Part shown: piece after piece, positions 11,868 through 24,689 of the stretch
How positions within the stretch are numbered: the first letter of the stretch is position 1
Layout: each line of letters opens with the position of its first letter
DNA from: Vicia villosa
Lineage: Eukaryota > Streptophyta > Magnoliopsida > Fabales > Fabaceae
NCBI RefSeq assembly: GCF_029867415.1
Contig: NC_081185.1
Coordinates: 110,540,913-110,604,912, forward strand
Length of the DNA: 64,000 nucleotides
Reading direction: 5' to 3'
The notes under the pieces: model-generated
Told to the model about the DNA's origin: nothing
Seen by the model: the letters and a program-made list of their open reading frames with translations, nothing else
Database searches by the model: none
Translations under genes and position numbers: made by a program

Positions 11868-14800
11868 ATGGTTGCTTTTGGCAAAAAGTTGAGAGAATCA
11901 CAGATTCAAGAATGGAAAGGGTATACAGTTTTGATATTTGTACCAAAGTCAGTAACGTTTTTATTTTGATTCATGTAACACACGCTTAACTTTTTTTTCT
12001 TCCAGATACTACATTAACTATAAGTTTATGAAGAAGAAAGTGAAGAGATATACAGAACAAATTGAGGTTGGAGCTCAAAATCACCATAACATACTCCGCG
12101 ACTTTTCATTGCTTCTAGACAATCAGGTGAATATATCTAAGGATATGTTTGGATTGGTGGTAAATATAATATTATTAGTAACACGTACTTGAGAATTTTT
12201 TTTTTTAAGTCTTTCTTTGCTTTTGAGTTTCAGATAGAAAAAATTGTTTTGTTTCTGCTTGAGCAACAAGGAGTTCTGGCGGGGAGGCTTACGCGTATTG
12301 GAGAAGATCACCAAAGTGTTGTACAGCAGCCAGATTGTTCAAAGATATCTGAAGTCCAAGATGCATATAGAGAAGTTGGAAGAGATCTATTAAAGCTTCT
12401 TTATTTTGTGGAAATGAATGCTACTGGTTTGAGAAAGATCTTGAAGAAGTTTGATAAACGAATCAGCTATAAATTCGCCGACTATTATGTCAAGACTCGC
12501 GCAAATCATCCGTATTCTCAGCTAAGACAGGTTCTAAGGCACGTGGTAATGTTTCTAACCCTGATATATATCCTGGTTAATGTTCAGGGTCGTCTTAAGT
12601 TTTTGAAAGTCATGTGTAAGTTAGTTACGATTCAACTGGGACAAAATAATGAAAGACTCTATTTAGTCATGGTTTACCCGTGACAACTCTATTATGAGCC
12701 CTATTTAACTCAATTTAACTGTGGATAATTTGAACACACCTTGCACATCCTCAAAGACGGACCTGGGCCTATTAATGTTACAATTCTATTGTTGCAAAAT
12801 GTAAGGTAGGATTTTGTATCATCTTTGGTATCATGTAAAAGTTTCTTTGCAGGGAATTGGTGCTGTTGTGGGAGTCTTGTCTCATAATCTTGCAGACATT
12901 CATGATTTACAAAGGAGTCAAGGAAGCTACATTTCTATATATGACCAACCTTCTTATGCTCATCAAGTTAGTTTTTGACCCATTGTTTACATTATACAGT
13001 TATGGTTGGTAATTGGTATTCAGTATTCTTCAAACACTTGATGAGGATTTCCTTTTGAATTTTTCTTGAAGGATCCAATTCTTGTATCTATCAAAGCAGC
13101 AACAGACAAATTATCCAACTCAACAAGTTTCCTTCAGTATTTGGGAAGACATGCTTTTATCATGCAGCAAGAAGAACTATCACCATCTCCGTCCGAAGAA
13201 AACACTATTGACGAAAGATATCATTTTATGTCGCTTCTTTTGAACTTGGCAAGCACATTTTTGTATATGGTCAATACTTACATCGTTGTACCTACGGCCG
13301 ACAACTACTCTTTAAACCTTGGAGCTGCTGCAAGTGTTTGTGGCGTCGTCATCGGTTCAATGGCTGTTGCACAGGTGTTTGCTTCTGTTTACTTCAGCGC
13401 GTGGTCAAACCGATCTTATCTAAAACCTCTTATATTCAGTACCATCGTTCTTCTAATCGGAAACATCATGTATGCATTGGCCTATGATCTTAACTCAGTA
13501 GTAGTTCTTCTTATGGGACGACTTTTCTGTGGGCTAGGCTCTGCAAGGGCGGTGAATAGGCGTTATATCAGCGACTGTGTGCCGGTGAAACTTCGGATGC
13601 AAGCATCAGCAGGTTTTGTCAGTGCAAGTGCTCTTGGAATGGCTTGTGGTCCAGCTGTTGCTTGTTTGTTACAGACTGAGTTTAAGATTTACAAGTTGAC
13701 AATGAACCAAGACACGCTACCTGGATGGGTAATGGCTGTTGCGTGGCTCGTTTATCTACTTTGGCTGTGCACTTGTTTTAAGGAACCAGAAAATGTTTGG
13801 GCTTATGAAGCAGAAACTGGTATGTATATGTCAGCAAGGTTCCTTGTATTCATTTTTTTTATATGGTATTACTTTTATTTACGGTTCTCTAAACGCATAT
13901 AGGAGAACAAGCAGTGCACATTGCAGTAGAGAATAGTCCTGCACAACCATTACTAATGAATTCAGAAGCAAGAGAGCAAGATGTAAATGTAGATGAAGAA
14001 AAAGACGATGACGAAGAAGTTTATGATAAAGCTGAATCTCAGAAACCTGTTACTTCTATTGCGCTGGCGTATAAGTTGCTTACACCATCAGTAAAGGTAA
14101 GGAACCTGTTATGATTCTTCTTACTTTCTTAACTTTCTTCTATTATTTGAAGTCTGAATCAATCTTTTGCTCTAACTATGAATAATTTTACTAGGTTCAA
14201 TTGTTTGTGTATTTTATGCTCAAGTATGCAATGGAGATATTGCTCGCTGAATCAAGCCTTGTAACAGAATACTATTTTGTTTGGTCAACAACCAAAGTAG
14301 CCATTTTCCTTGCATGCCTTGGTCTTACTGTCCTTCCCGTGAATATTATTATCGGAAGCTACATCGGCAACATTTTTGAAGAAAGGTAGACCTTCTAGTT
14401 TATATTATTACTACGACATTTTTCACTTTAGACAATGGAAGAATAGACGACGACTTAAAAACCATTACGAATTCATATTAGATCTTTACTTGTCGGTTGG
14501 CTTGTACTTGCAGGCAAGTTCTACTAACATCAGAAATCATGGTTTGCATTGGACTACTCCTAAGCTTCCATACGTTAATCCCTTATTCAGTAACTCAATA
14601 TGTAGGATCGGCCCTTATCACATTTGTTTCTGCTGAAGTTCTCGAAGGTAATATATATTCTCATAATTTGTTTCTGCTGAAGTTCTCGAAGGTAATATAT
14701 ATTCTCATAATACGGTAAAGTTTTCTCCTTGAACATGGCTTAATATTATTGTTTTTGCGTGAACAATTCAGGAGTTAACCTTTCACTTCTATCGAAAATG

Positions 14801-15010
14801 ATGTCATCGCGGCTTTCGCGTGGAACCTTTAATGGAGGTTTACTTTCAACGGAAGCGGGAACTCTAGCTCGAGTTATTGCAGACGGTACGATAACAATTG
14901 TTGGGTATTTCAGTGAAAGTAAACTACTGAATGCCACTCTACTCCCTGCTCTACTTATCTGCATCTCATCCATTGTTGCTACCTGCTGCACCTACAACTC
15001 TCTGTATTAA
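11868..15010 (+). CDS. SPX-MFS (PHT5/VPT-type) vacuolar phosphate transporter, nine exons
   Basis: The predicted coding exons are 11868-11920, 12006-12126, 12234-12545, 12853-12966, 13072-13819, 13903-14096, 14195-14385, 14514-14647 and 14772-15010. All introns are GT-AG, the phases agree, and the total is 2106 nt (701 residues plus stop), the usual family length. Residues 1 to about 150 are an SPX domain, with the N-terminal [12 protein letters not shown] helix and the later KKFDKR lysine cluster (129-134), which in SPX proteins binds inositol pyrophosphates. From about 245 onward is a major facilitator domain with the family motifs [17 protein letters not shown] and [10 protein letters not shown]. 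An acidic cytosolic loop lies at about 478-493. Plant relatives sit in the tonoplast and load phosphate into the vacuole; that role is inferred from family. The only anomaly is a duplicated exon 8 donor. No disabling change was seen. Confidence 0.93.
14623..14710 (+). repeat. 44-bp tandem duplication across the exon 8/intron 8 junction
   Basis: The 44-bp segment starting TTTGTTTCTGCTGAAG at 14623 is repeated at 14667. Each copy carries the end of exon 8 and its donor (GAAG|GTAATA), so donors exist at 14648 and 14692. The first restores the conserved frame. The second would add 44 nt and shift the frame into an early stop in exon 9. Confidence 0.92.
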
Positions 15011-15695
15011 TATAATAGTAGTAGTTTCCCTTCCATGAAAATCAGTGATGTATAAATATGTATAGATGCTGCAAACTTTTAGGAATTTTTATTTCTTTAC
15101 CTTGTTTGTAGGAGAACAATATCTATTTAAAGAAATATCAGTCTATTTCGTCTATGATAATTCGCATTATCAGAGATATAATAGTCATTGAAAATAACAA
15201 GTTTATAATTGAGCTTTTATACAAGCTTCAATTGAGTACATGATAAGATTGATAAGCCTAGTTATATCAAATTTTAACTAACTTTTCTAACTGAATTCAA
15301 AAAGCTGTTATGACAGTTTGAAAGCCTTAAAGGCCTTGAGTATCGATTGCTTGTGATGCAAGTTACTTGAGATCGCCATTTTTTTCTTTTATATTTTGAT
15401 CCTACTTTTCTTTGTCATTCAACACGCTCCCACAAACTTGACAATGGTAAATGTTATCATTCCAAACTTGGATGCAACTGAATTAAACTTTGGAGGAGCT
15501 AAAGCCTATGTTAAAAAATCAACTAACTACTCTTGTGTGGGTATAGGTAGTAGTCTTAGAATACTTTTTAAACCTTTTCTCTCACAAAATGATAAGCTAT
15601 TTCTAGATTTTTGTTCTCTCATGAAAGACAAAATTTGATGCAATATAAATTGCACTTTTAAGAGTTACATTACAACACAGGTTGTTTGATGCAGT
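15011..15695. other. 3' flank of the SPX-MFS gene, no gene seen
   Basis: Probably the 3' untranslated region of the preceding gene, then AT-rich sequence. An 80-residue open frame at 15396-15638 has no recognised similarity. Confidence 0.35.
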
Positions 15696-15698
15696 TGA

Positions 15699-15843
15699 CA
15701 TTCAAATCCTTCAAAAGATATAGCAGCCACTATAGTTTACATGTTGCATTCAAATCCTTCAAAAGATATAGCAGCCACTATAGTTTACATGTTGCAGTAG
15801 ATAAGGCATGATACTTATTGCAGTAGATAAGGCATGATACTTA
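15699..15843. repeat. Two adjacent tandem duplications (48-bp and 26-bp units)
   Basis: A 48-bp unit (CATTCAAATCCTTCAAAAGA) starts at 15699 and 15747. Immediately after it, a 26-bp unit (TTGCAGTAGATAAGGCATGA) starts at 15792 and 15818. Confidence 0.85.
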
Positions 15844-15931
15844 GCTTATGAAGAAGATCTTGAAATAGTTTGTTGCTTCTTATTTCTACAAGATATGAGG
15901 GAATTACATAGGAAGAAAAGGAAGTCAATGG

Positions 15932-16290
15932 TTGACCTTCTTGAATCAGTGCAACTTGCCTAGTTTGCGATGGGAGAGTTTAGTGGCTAGATATTTACCC
16001 GAGAGATGTCTGCACCAGTTTGGGTATGCTCAAGGCATCCCTTTACTAATCCCTGATGTGCCATTTGAGGGCATTGATAGATGGTTTATGTCTAACATTG
16101 TTAGCAGTGCCATTGCTATGAGAGATAATGCATCAGAGGTGTAGTGACTTGGTAGTGTGAGGATGATTACTTAGAGTGGTACGTTACAGTATCAGACCCT
16201 CGCATCATCTCACCTGATCAGCCTATTGATAATGCTAGACCTTTCTAGGATGGAAGACCTTGAGATGGCGTGCCACCACCTTCACCACAT
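15932..16290 (+). pseudogene. Plant mobile domain (PMD/MAIN-like) relic
   Basis: The open stretch 15932-16144 encodes a segment with RYLPERCLHQFGYAQGIP and GIDRWFMSNIV, which resembles the C-terminal part of plant mobile domain proteins. These are often annotated as serine/threonine phosphatase 7 long form homologues and are frequently carried by Mutator- and gypsy-type elements. After a stop at 16142 the similarity continues in another stretch (DYLEWYVTVSDPRII, about 16168-16205). The N-terminal domain is absent, so it is a broken fragment. The family call comes from recalled motifs. Confidence 0.55.
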
Positions 16291-16499
16291 CCTCCTGGTA
16301 TCACTGACCAGCATCGACGTGTTAGAAAAAATCAATTTAAATCAAATGGAATCGAGGCTAGAATCGTGTACGGAACACTTTCCTTATAGTATTTCAAGCA
16401 CTCCCAATTTGTTTTGGAGTTTCTACGCAGGAATACCCAGGATAATTCAGCCTTATCGAGTTTGCACAAGACCGGCGAAAACTCGAATGTAGCGAAGAG

Positions 16500-17460
16500 T
16501 GCTCTGGAATTATTCTAAAGGATTTTCATTTTTGTGTTGTTTTTCTGAATTCATAATGAATTATTTATAGGCCACATTGGTATTGTTTCACAAGGTAGCG
16601 ACCCTTGGTGAAACAATGTCTTTTACCAAAAGTCACAATGATTGGCCAATAACAACACACTTCAAAAGTTGCATGGTTTCATTCTACAACACTTCATGAA
16701 GTGTTGCCATTTTTCAAATTCACTTCTCTTGTCATTTTGGAGCAACTATTATAATAATTACAACACGACTACAAAGGATAACACTTCTTTCAAATAACCT
16801 CATGAATTTGGCAAACCTAGATGATGGGATGTATGTCTGGTTGTCCTAGATAGTACACATTTCCTGTGATGGACCTGAGTAGATTTTACTGGTTTGTTTA
16901 TTTTTTGATGTTGCTGACATTATTTATATATTATTGACAATTTGATATATTATCTTATCTTAACATTTCATTAGAAGAAAACTAACATTACATTACTTAA
17001 CAAGAACAATGTTTAACATAACTTAACAAGACAATAACATGAATAAAACTTAAATAGTACTAGACTATTAAGGACATTTCAACATTTTGATAATATCAAT
17101 GACATATCTGGAAATTGTCACATGCTCCTCAATCGGACTCTTTGTTTCATATCAGTGATATGTGCTCCACACGACTTTTAAATCTTCATCCATCTATAGC
17201 TCAAACTTACTAAACCTGATCTTCCTTTTATTATGAATTGATGATGAACAATACTCAAGCATAACCACCTTTCTATTGTCGATATGATGCACAATATTAT
17301 CTAATTTGGATTTCAGAATGACAACAGAGGTGTCTAATGTGAGCGTAAAATAAAATAGAGGTTTCATGTTGTTAAAGTACACAAATGTGAGATATCAATA
17401 TAGAGACATTTTTTAACAACATATGATGCATATTTATATAAGTTTGGAATTATTATGGAG
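16500..17460. other. No gene seen
   Basis: AT-rich. The minus-strand frame at 17382-17194 is short and unrecognised. Confidence 0.35.
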
Positions 17461-17469
17461 CACCCAATT

Positions 17470-19190
17470 TTTTTGGTGCAATTACAATCCTACCAAAATG
17501 TCAACAAAATCCTAACCGTTAAAAATTAACAAAATCCTAACCGTATACTTGATTCGATTAACATAAATTATGTCTTTAATTTATATTAATTATATTATTT
17601 TATTTTAGTATTATGCTGGTATTTTTATTTTATTTCAGGTATTTAATTTTTCTCGAGTTAGATTAAAAAGAAGAGAAATAAAGTATTTTCGAAGGATTAT
17701 TCAGTGAAGAAATGCAAAAGACCGTATTGGAGGACCATTATTTAATCAAGAAAATAAGAAGAAAAAAAATAATATGGAAGAAAGTGGGGGCGCCCACCCT
17801 CTAGCCTTGGGGCCCCCACCCTCAAGTGCCATTCCAGTGAAGAGAAGAAAGAAGGAGGCGCCGACCCTTGCTACATGGGGCCCCCGCCCCTAAGCCTCTG
17901 CAAAGAAAGAAAAAAAAGAAGAAATAGGGACGTCCGTCCCTTGCGCTTGTGGCCCCCGCCACAAGCGTTATTTTAGGCATTTTCTCCAGAAATTTCACAC
18001 GTTCAAGTTTGTTCACAGCAACAATTCAACGTTCTTCTCCATGGTTTTCGCCAGAGCGATTCTTCAGGAATCACAACTTCCACTTCCCCTAAATTCTCTC
18101 CTTGCACTGTTACGAAGATCACTTATAAAAAGGGGCTGAAACAACATTTGGGGGTTCCGCCGTTTTTACCCAGATTTTTGATAGAGTTCAGAGCTTTACT
18201 TCCTCTCAAGTTTCCTTTCAATTTTCTAGTTCCCGCATTAGATTTCTACACCGAAAATCTACTGCCAATTTAGTTTGTTTTTAAACTTCCAGAATTAGTT
18301 TTAGGTTTTACTTTTCGTTCTATTTTCTTTTTCTGCAATTGATTTGTGTTCCGAGAAGAGAAGAAGCAAAAAGTCTACCGGTCTGTGGAGGATTTGCATA
18401 TGATACTCAAAGTATATTTCAAGCTTCAATTTTATTTCCAAGTTTTAATTATTTACATGCTTTGCAATTTTAATTTTATATATGAAAATATGTATGAAAT
18501 TTCGTTTGCTATTTATTGCTTCGATTCTGTTATAAATACTATGTCTGGCTAAGTTTATTAACTCTGATATCTAATATTAAACCGAAGGGATTCTGAAACG
18601 AATTGGCACATTTTATTTTATAATCAATTCTCTTTTCTAGTTCGATTCTTATTATTAATATTAAGACTGCTTTATTACGAGAGTATAAAGCAATATAGAG
18701 GTTTAAATTAATAAAAACGAGAGTTTGAGATTTTAACTGGACAGTAAGAATGAAACGTTAATTTTGAATACAGCGATAACGCTTTAAGATTAATTGAACT
18801 CTATTTGTTTTCAAAAAGTGTTTTTGGAGTTTTAAATGACACAGCGAGAGCGATCATCTAGGTCCAATTATATAGTCGGAATCAATAAACACGAGAGTAT
18901 GAGACAAAGATTTTAAAATTGATAGTTTCCACTGAAAGAAGTTGTGATATTTGAAACAGTGCCAATAAATTACCGAACCCCTGAAGTTAGATAAATTACA
19001 TATCGGAGTTTGCTTATAATTAATTTTAGACTCTTTTTAATTACTTCGCCCCCCGTATTTTCGTCATAGATTGATTTTTGATCCTTTGGGTTTGATAATC
19101 TTTAAAGCTACACGATACAACTGTACACTTGCAGACACAAATCTATAGACATATTAAGTCGCGATCAAGCACTACTAGGTTGACACCAAT
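17470..19190 (+). mobile_element. LTR-like segment of a Ty3/gypsy-type retrotransposon (possible solo LTR)
   Basis: There is a GC-rich stretch at 17780-17965 with three diverged repeats of a (G)GGCGCC...TTGGGGCCCCC type motif. A strong TATA box in context (TATAAAAAGGGG at 18124) follows, then the pyrimidine-rich TTTCTAGTTCCCGCATTAG, then TTTCTGCAATTGATTTGTGT (about 18329). This order resembles long LTRs of legume Athila/Tat-like gypsy elements. No internal protein region follows, so a solo LTR or a fragment is likely. Exact ends and target duplication could not be fixed. Confidence 0.4.
18124..18135 (+). promoter_or_regulatory. TATA box of the LTR-like segment
   Basis: TATAAAAAGGGG lies downstream of the GC-rich repeats, in the position expected for the U3/R border of an LTR. 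Confidence 0.4.
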
Positions 19191-19287
19191 TTATTACACC
19201 GTAAAAAAATTACACCATATGCATACATCTCTTTTAGTGTTGCTCAGATGCCAATGTAAAATTTAAAATTATTAAAAAAAGGATAAA

Positions 19288-19457
19288 GCTAACATGTGCC
19301 CCAAGGGCACATGTTAAGAAACCTAAATATAGTAAATTAGTATTGGAAAATGTAATAAACACATTAATTATGAACTTTTTATGAAAACAATGCACAATTT
19401 TTTAAAAAAATTTTCTACATTTAGCTCTTAACATGTGCCCTAAAGGCACATGTTAGC
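19288..19457. mobile_element. 170-bp MITE whose terminal repeats are themselves hairpins
   Basis: The left end starts GCTAACATGTGCCCCAAGGG (19288) and the right end is its near-perfect inverse, ending GGCACATGTTAGC (19457). The terminal inverted repeat is about 32 bp. Each terminus also contains an internal palindrome (AACATGTGCC / GGCACATGTT). The interior is AT-rich and non-coding. I could not define a convincing target duplication. Confidence 0.8.
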
Positions 19458-19744
19458 ATTTTAATTATGAATTTGTATTTTTGGTATAAAATACGGTGCA
19501 GTTGTAAAAAAATAGTGTCAAAGGAGAATTTTCTATAAAATTTCATGTCTTTTAAAGGTCTCTGGATTGTTATGTCATATCATAGCCCTCTATTTTATAG
19601 GTAAAAAATGTCTTTGCAATTCAATTTTAACCATCATATTTGGACTAAAATGTTATAGTATTCTGTGATCGACAGTCCAATCCACCAACAATGTCAATTG
19701 TTTTATAGTTTACTCATATATAAGAGTTTTTAGAATGGATCATC

Positions 19745-19881
<137 letters not shown>

Positions 19882-20517
19882 TTAACATACTAATATAATA
19901 ATGTATCATATTTAACTCGTCATATAGAAATTTGATCTACAAACAAAACACCAACAAATCCTTCTTTGTGTTGCATTAAATCCTAAAACAAAACACCAAC
20001 AACACAAAAAGAAATACATTGTTAAAGAATCTAATAATACAAACCATCAAATATAAATTCGTCTATGTTCTTCACAATAACTCCTTATACTAGTTTTCTT
20101 TTTATCTATTACTCTTCTTTAAGTCTAAATTAAGAAGACGCAAAAAGTCAACAGTGTTGTATATTTGAAAGCTAAACAAATTATATGTCCGCTATACATA
20201 CCAATTAACAAATATTCAAATTTATTACATCTTAATATCATATTCACCTCAAACAATATCCATAAACTTATGGACTATGTAACAATCTCAAATAATACAT
20301 TTATGTTGAAAAAAACTTATGAGAATAATCCATAGTTGGAATTAACAAATATGAGAATTTTTTATAACAGAGTTAATTTCACAAAATAGATCGATGATTC
20401 TTTAATTGTAGATGATGTATATCTTAGATTCAACATTGATTTTTTTTATAAAAAGTTCTAAGCTCACACCCCCACAAACCATAATCAAACAAAATACAAC
20501 TTGCAATTGAAATTGAA

Positions 20518-20616
20518 GAATTTATAAGTTTCCTACCATTTGAAGTAATGCTCTACATCTTCTCATTATTAAATTTGAGGGTATTAATATTGACAAGTCT
20601 CGGGTCAAAGGAATGA
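20518..20616 (+). pseudogene. F-box domain relic, copy A
   Basis: The plus-strand frame reads EFISFLPFEVMLYIFSLLNL and then ILTSLGSKE before a TGA where the family has Trp. This matches an F-box helix pair of the type found at the start of plant F-box/FBD/LRR proteins (xLPxExxxxILSxLxxxxxxxTSxxSKxW). Only about 33 codons are recognisable. Downstream sequence to about 21300 is non-open but conserved among copies, so it probably represents the decayed rest of the gene. Confidence 0.65.
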
Positions 20617-22636
20617 TAAATCTAATAAAAATATATTTATCAATGATATCATAAAAGCCTAAATCTTGATGAGTTAAAGATGTCTGCTGGAATTGGTAAA
20701 GTATTCCTTATTATTCAGATATACATATTACAATCAATTATTGTTCAAAACAGACAATTCAATCTACTTGTAATCAAAACTCCCCAGACCTTCATACAAT
20801 GTGCATAGTGAAAAAAAACTATTCCATAAATTATATATATGACAAATCAGTAGAAGGTTGATCAATGATTTCATTTTGTATCATGTCAATATTCAATTTG
20901 AGAAGTTAATGTGGTGCCCTTTAACTTCATTTGTCATGATAGTGTGAAACTATTGGTCAACCTTCTTCCTAATTATGGGATGGTCTCATCACTATGCACC
21001 ATAAATGGAGGTAAAGCGTTTTGTATGCGAAGTGATTGAATTTTTTATTTCTTAAAATAATTAAATTTGATACGTATATCTAATTTGTAAGGGAAATTCT
21101 ACTCAATTCACAGAAGACTATTTGGAGACATCTTTAATTCATTAGAATTTAGGATTTATGATATCATTAACAAACATATTTTCACATTTTATCGACATGG
21201 AATTTCTTTGACATTTTATGACATGAGATTTACGAATGATAATACCTCCAAATAATAAGGAGAACATATAGAGAATTACTTTATATGGTAGCAAATATAT
21301 GAAATCTTTGATTTCAAATGCATATTGTATTGTTTATTTAAACTATAACCCTCCACATTTTGTACTTCCTACATGATTGTTACTGATGTTTTCCATTTTA
21401 CACTAAAAATAAACATTATATTTAACAATGGGGAATATAGAATGTGCTGGCTATGAATTAATAAAGTTTAATAAAAGCAAACATGAAGTCAATAAAGAAT
21501 CATGACTAACAAAATAGAATTAAATTAAAAAATTTAAATATGAATATAGTATGAAGAGATATTTTTTCGACTATAAAGCTAATCATCAATATATATTCAA
21601 ATACTCATAAAATCACTAGCAATGCATCATATTTAACTTAATAGGTCTTACCTTTCTCATGCTATGATAAGCTTGGATATCATGAATCACCCAATATATT
21701 TATTCCATATTCATCACTTATGTGAGCAGTTCTTGTAAGCTCAATCTGAGAACTTCCATTGAAACAAAACTCTATAAAATAACAATTTTTAAACAATCAG
21801 ACTATACAAACCATCAAACACAAAATCATAATCATTAACTATAACAACAAATTCATGTTTTCTTTAGGGTTTTAAAAAGCAGTTCAACGGCAATAGATCC
21901 AATATAAACAATAGATTTGATCATTTAATTCAAACAAAAAATCAGCACAATTTGAGATTTTAGATTTCAACATTGATATTAATATACATAATCAGTTTAC
22001 AAATTAAATTCACGAACCAAAATAAGTTAAAGGTACCACAAGGGAGTGATAACATTATATGATTAACGAATCAACAAAAGGTTACCTTGGGATTGAGAGT
22101 TTGCTGTATCTATCTTCCCTATATATTCATTACTGAATTACACCATCGCGGAGAAGACACCAGGGAGATTATTGATTGAGATCTTCAAGGAGATTGATCA
22201 GGAAGATTCAGATCTAACAAATCAAGGCATTGTATATCTGAAAGCTATACATACCAATTAACAAATATTCAAATTTATTACATCTTAATATCATATTCAC
22301 CACAAACAATATCCATAAACTTAAGGACTACTACGTAACAATCTCAAATAACACATTTATGTTGAAAAAATTGATGAGAATAATCCATAGTGGGAATTAA
22401 CAAATATGAGAATTTTGTATCAACGGGGTTAATTTCACAAAATAGATCGATGATTTTTTAATTGTAGATGATGTATATCTTAGATTCAGCATTGATTTTT
22501 TTTTTATAAAAAATTCTAAGCTCACACCCCCACAAACCCCAATCAAATTCCATGATCACTAAAGGAATGCTCCATATCTTCTTAGTGGAAGATTGATGGC
22601 AAAAGAAACAAAATACAACTTGCAATTGAAATTGAA

Positions 22637-22735
22637 GAATTTATAAGTTTTCTACCATTTGAAGTAATGCTCTACATCTTCTCATTATTAAATTTGAGGG
22701 TATTAATATTGACAAGTCTCATGTCAAAAGGAATG
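22637..22735 (+). pseudogene. F-box domain relic, copy B
   Basis: The same F-box stretch as in copy A, with TCAAAAGGAATG carrying an extra A that changes frame before the conserved Lys-Trp position. Downstream, open stretches at 22800-23018 and 23068-23250 cover conserved but frame-broken sequence. Confidence 0.65.
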
Positions 22736-24299
22736 ATAAATCTAGTAAAAATATATTTATCAATGATATCATAAAAGCCTAAATCTTGATGAGTTAAAGA
22801 TGTCTGCTGGAATTATTAATTCCCACATACATATTACAATCCATCAATGCGAATTGGTTAAAGTATTCCTTATTATTGAGATATACATATTACAATCAAT
22901 TATTGTTCAAAATAGACAATTCAATCTACTTGTAATAAAAACTCCCCACCTTCATACAATGTGCATAGTGAAAAAAAAACTATTCCATAATTTATATGAC
23001 AAATCAGTAGAAGGTTGACCAATGATTTTATTTTGTGTCATGTCAATATTCAATTTGAGAAGTTAATGTGGTGCCCTTTAACTTCATTTGTCATGATAAT
23101 GTGAAACCATTGGTCAACCTTCTTTCGATAATGAAGGATAATGAAGCCTATCATTATACTAATTGTGGGATGGTCTCATCACTATGCACCATAAATGGAG
23201 GTAAAGTGTTTTGTATGCGAAGTGATCAAATTTTTTATTTCCAACAATAATTGAATTTGATACGATACTAATTCGTAAGGGAAACTCTACTCAATTCATG
23301 ATATCATTAACAAACATATTTTCACAATTTATAGACATGGGAGTTCTTTGACATGATTTACGAGTGATAATACCTCCAAATAATAAGGAGAACAGGTAGA
23401 GAATTACTTTATATGGTAGCAAATATATGAAATCTTTGATTTCAAATGCATATTGTTTTGTTTAGCATATTGTTAGAAATATGGTGTTTATCAAATACAC
23501 ATAAAATCACTAGCAAGGCATCCTATTTATTTTAATAGGTCTTACCTTCCTCATGCTATGATGAGTTTGGATATCATGAATCACCCATTTTATTTATTCC
23601 ATATTCATCACTTATGCGAGCAGTTCTTGTAAGCTCAATCTGCAAAGAAAAAAAAGACTATCATGAGAACTTCCATTGAAACAAAACTCAATTATAAAAT
23701 AACAATTTTTAACAATCAGACTATACAACCCATCAAACACAAAATCATAATTATTAACTATAATAACAACTAATTAATGTTTTCTTTCATTTTGCCAGGT
23801 TTTTAAAAAAACAGTTCAACGGCAATAGATCCAATATAAACAATAGATTCGTTCAATTAATACAAACAATACTATTTATCGTGGAAAATCAGTATCCAAA
23901 TTAAATTCACGAATCAACAAAATGTTACCTTGAGATTGAGAGTTTACTGTATCTATCTTCCTTTCATCACTGAATTACACCATGGCGGATCTGCTCAGAG
24001 AAGGAGATTGATCTGGAAGATTCAGATCTGACGAATCAAGGCACTGTATATATAAACAAGGATCATGAGATAATAGAATAGAACAAGTGGTACCGATTGG
24101 AGAACCGAAGTCAGTGATAGCAGAAAACTGCGGAATAGTTTCATTGTTGTATAAATGAAAGTGGAACTGATGCCTACGTAAACGGATCGACAACCCAAGA
24201 AATATCAGGAGCAGCAGAAGTTTTCAAATATTAAGACCTAAAATGTATAGAGGTTTTTACAACTAAGATTACTAGAGAAATCTATTTATAATCGACCAT

Positions 24300-24689
24300 C
24301 AAAACTATTGTGTTTGGGCCTTGCTTCATTGGACTCAACATATTTTGGGCCCAGACTCAACATATTTTGGGCCCACTCTTTCTAGAGTTGAATTGTGGAG
24401 ATCAATACTATACTAAGAAAAATAATGCCTCTGTTAATTACATCCTAATCTCATATTAATCCATAGATTGGTTTCATTTTAAGGATAAAACTGTCATTAC
24501 AATTAAATTGAATTTGTCATTAATGTATTAAGTATTTTCATTAATTATTTTTGATGTTTTTACGTATTTTATGCTGCAGACACAATCATCACATAAGCTG
24601 CTGCATCTATTCAGTTTCCAAAAAACATGCATAATTAACATTTGCAGTGAAAAACGTAAAGCCGTCTGTTTGGTTTCCAAGTAAGTTGT
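24300..24689. other. No gene seen; short duplication
   Basis: GACTCAACATATTTTGGGCC occurs twice, at about 24332 and 24354. There is no coding evidence. Confidence 0.5.

Larger units (their letters stand above)
20158..24050. repeat. Tandem segmental duplication (copy A 20158-22227, copy B 22228-24050)
   Basis: Two adjacent units of about 2.07 and 1.82 kb have the same order of landmarks. These are TACCAATTAACAAATATTCA near the start, an F-box relic, CATACAATGTGCATAGTGAA, GGTGCCCTTTAACTTCATTT, GAGAATTACTTTATATGGTA, TCATCACTTATG with GAGCAGTTCTTGTAAGCTC, and finally GAAGATTCAGATCT. Copy B contains an insertion (TCATATCTTCTTAGTGGAAG region, about 22550-22610) and several deletions relative to A. 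Sequence related to the middle of this unit also occurs at 43.5, 48.3, 49.5 and 61.3 kb. Confidence 0.8.

Noticed and set aside
13739..14718. Separate short frames within 13.7-14.7 kb as extra genes
   Set aside because: They are exons 6-8 of the SPX-MFS gene read through introns, or alternative frames of them.
23975..24193. 72-codon minus-strand frame as a gene start
   Set aside because: The corresponding place in copy A of the duplication is not open, and no family is recognised; it may be old untranslated leader sequence.
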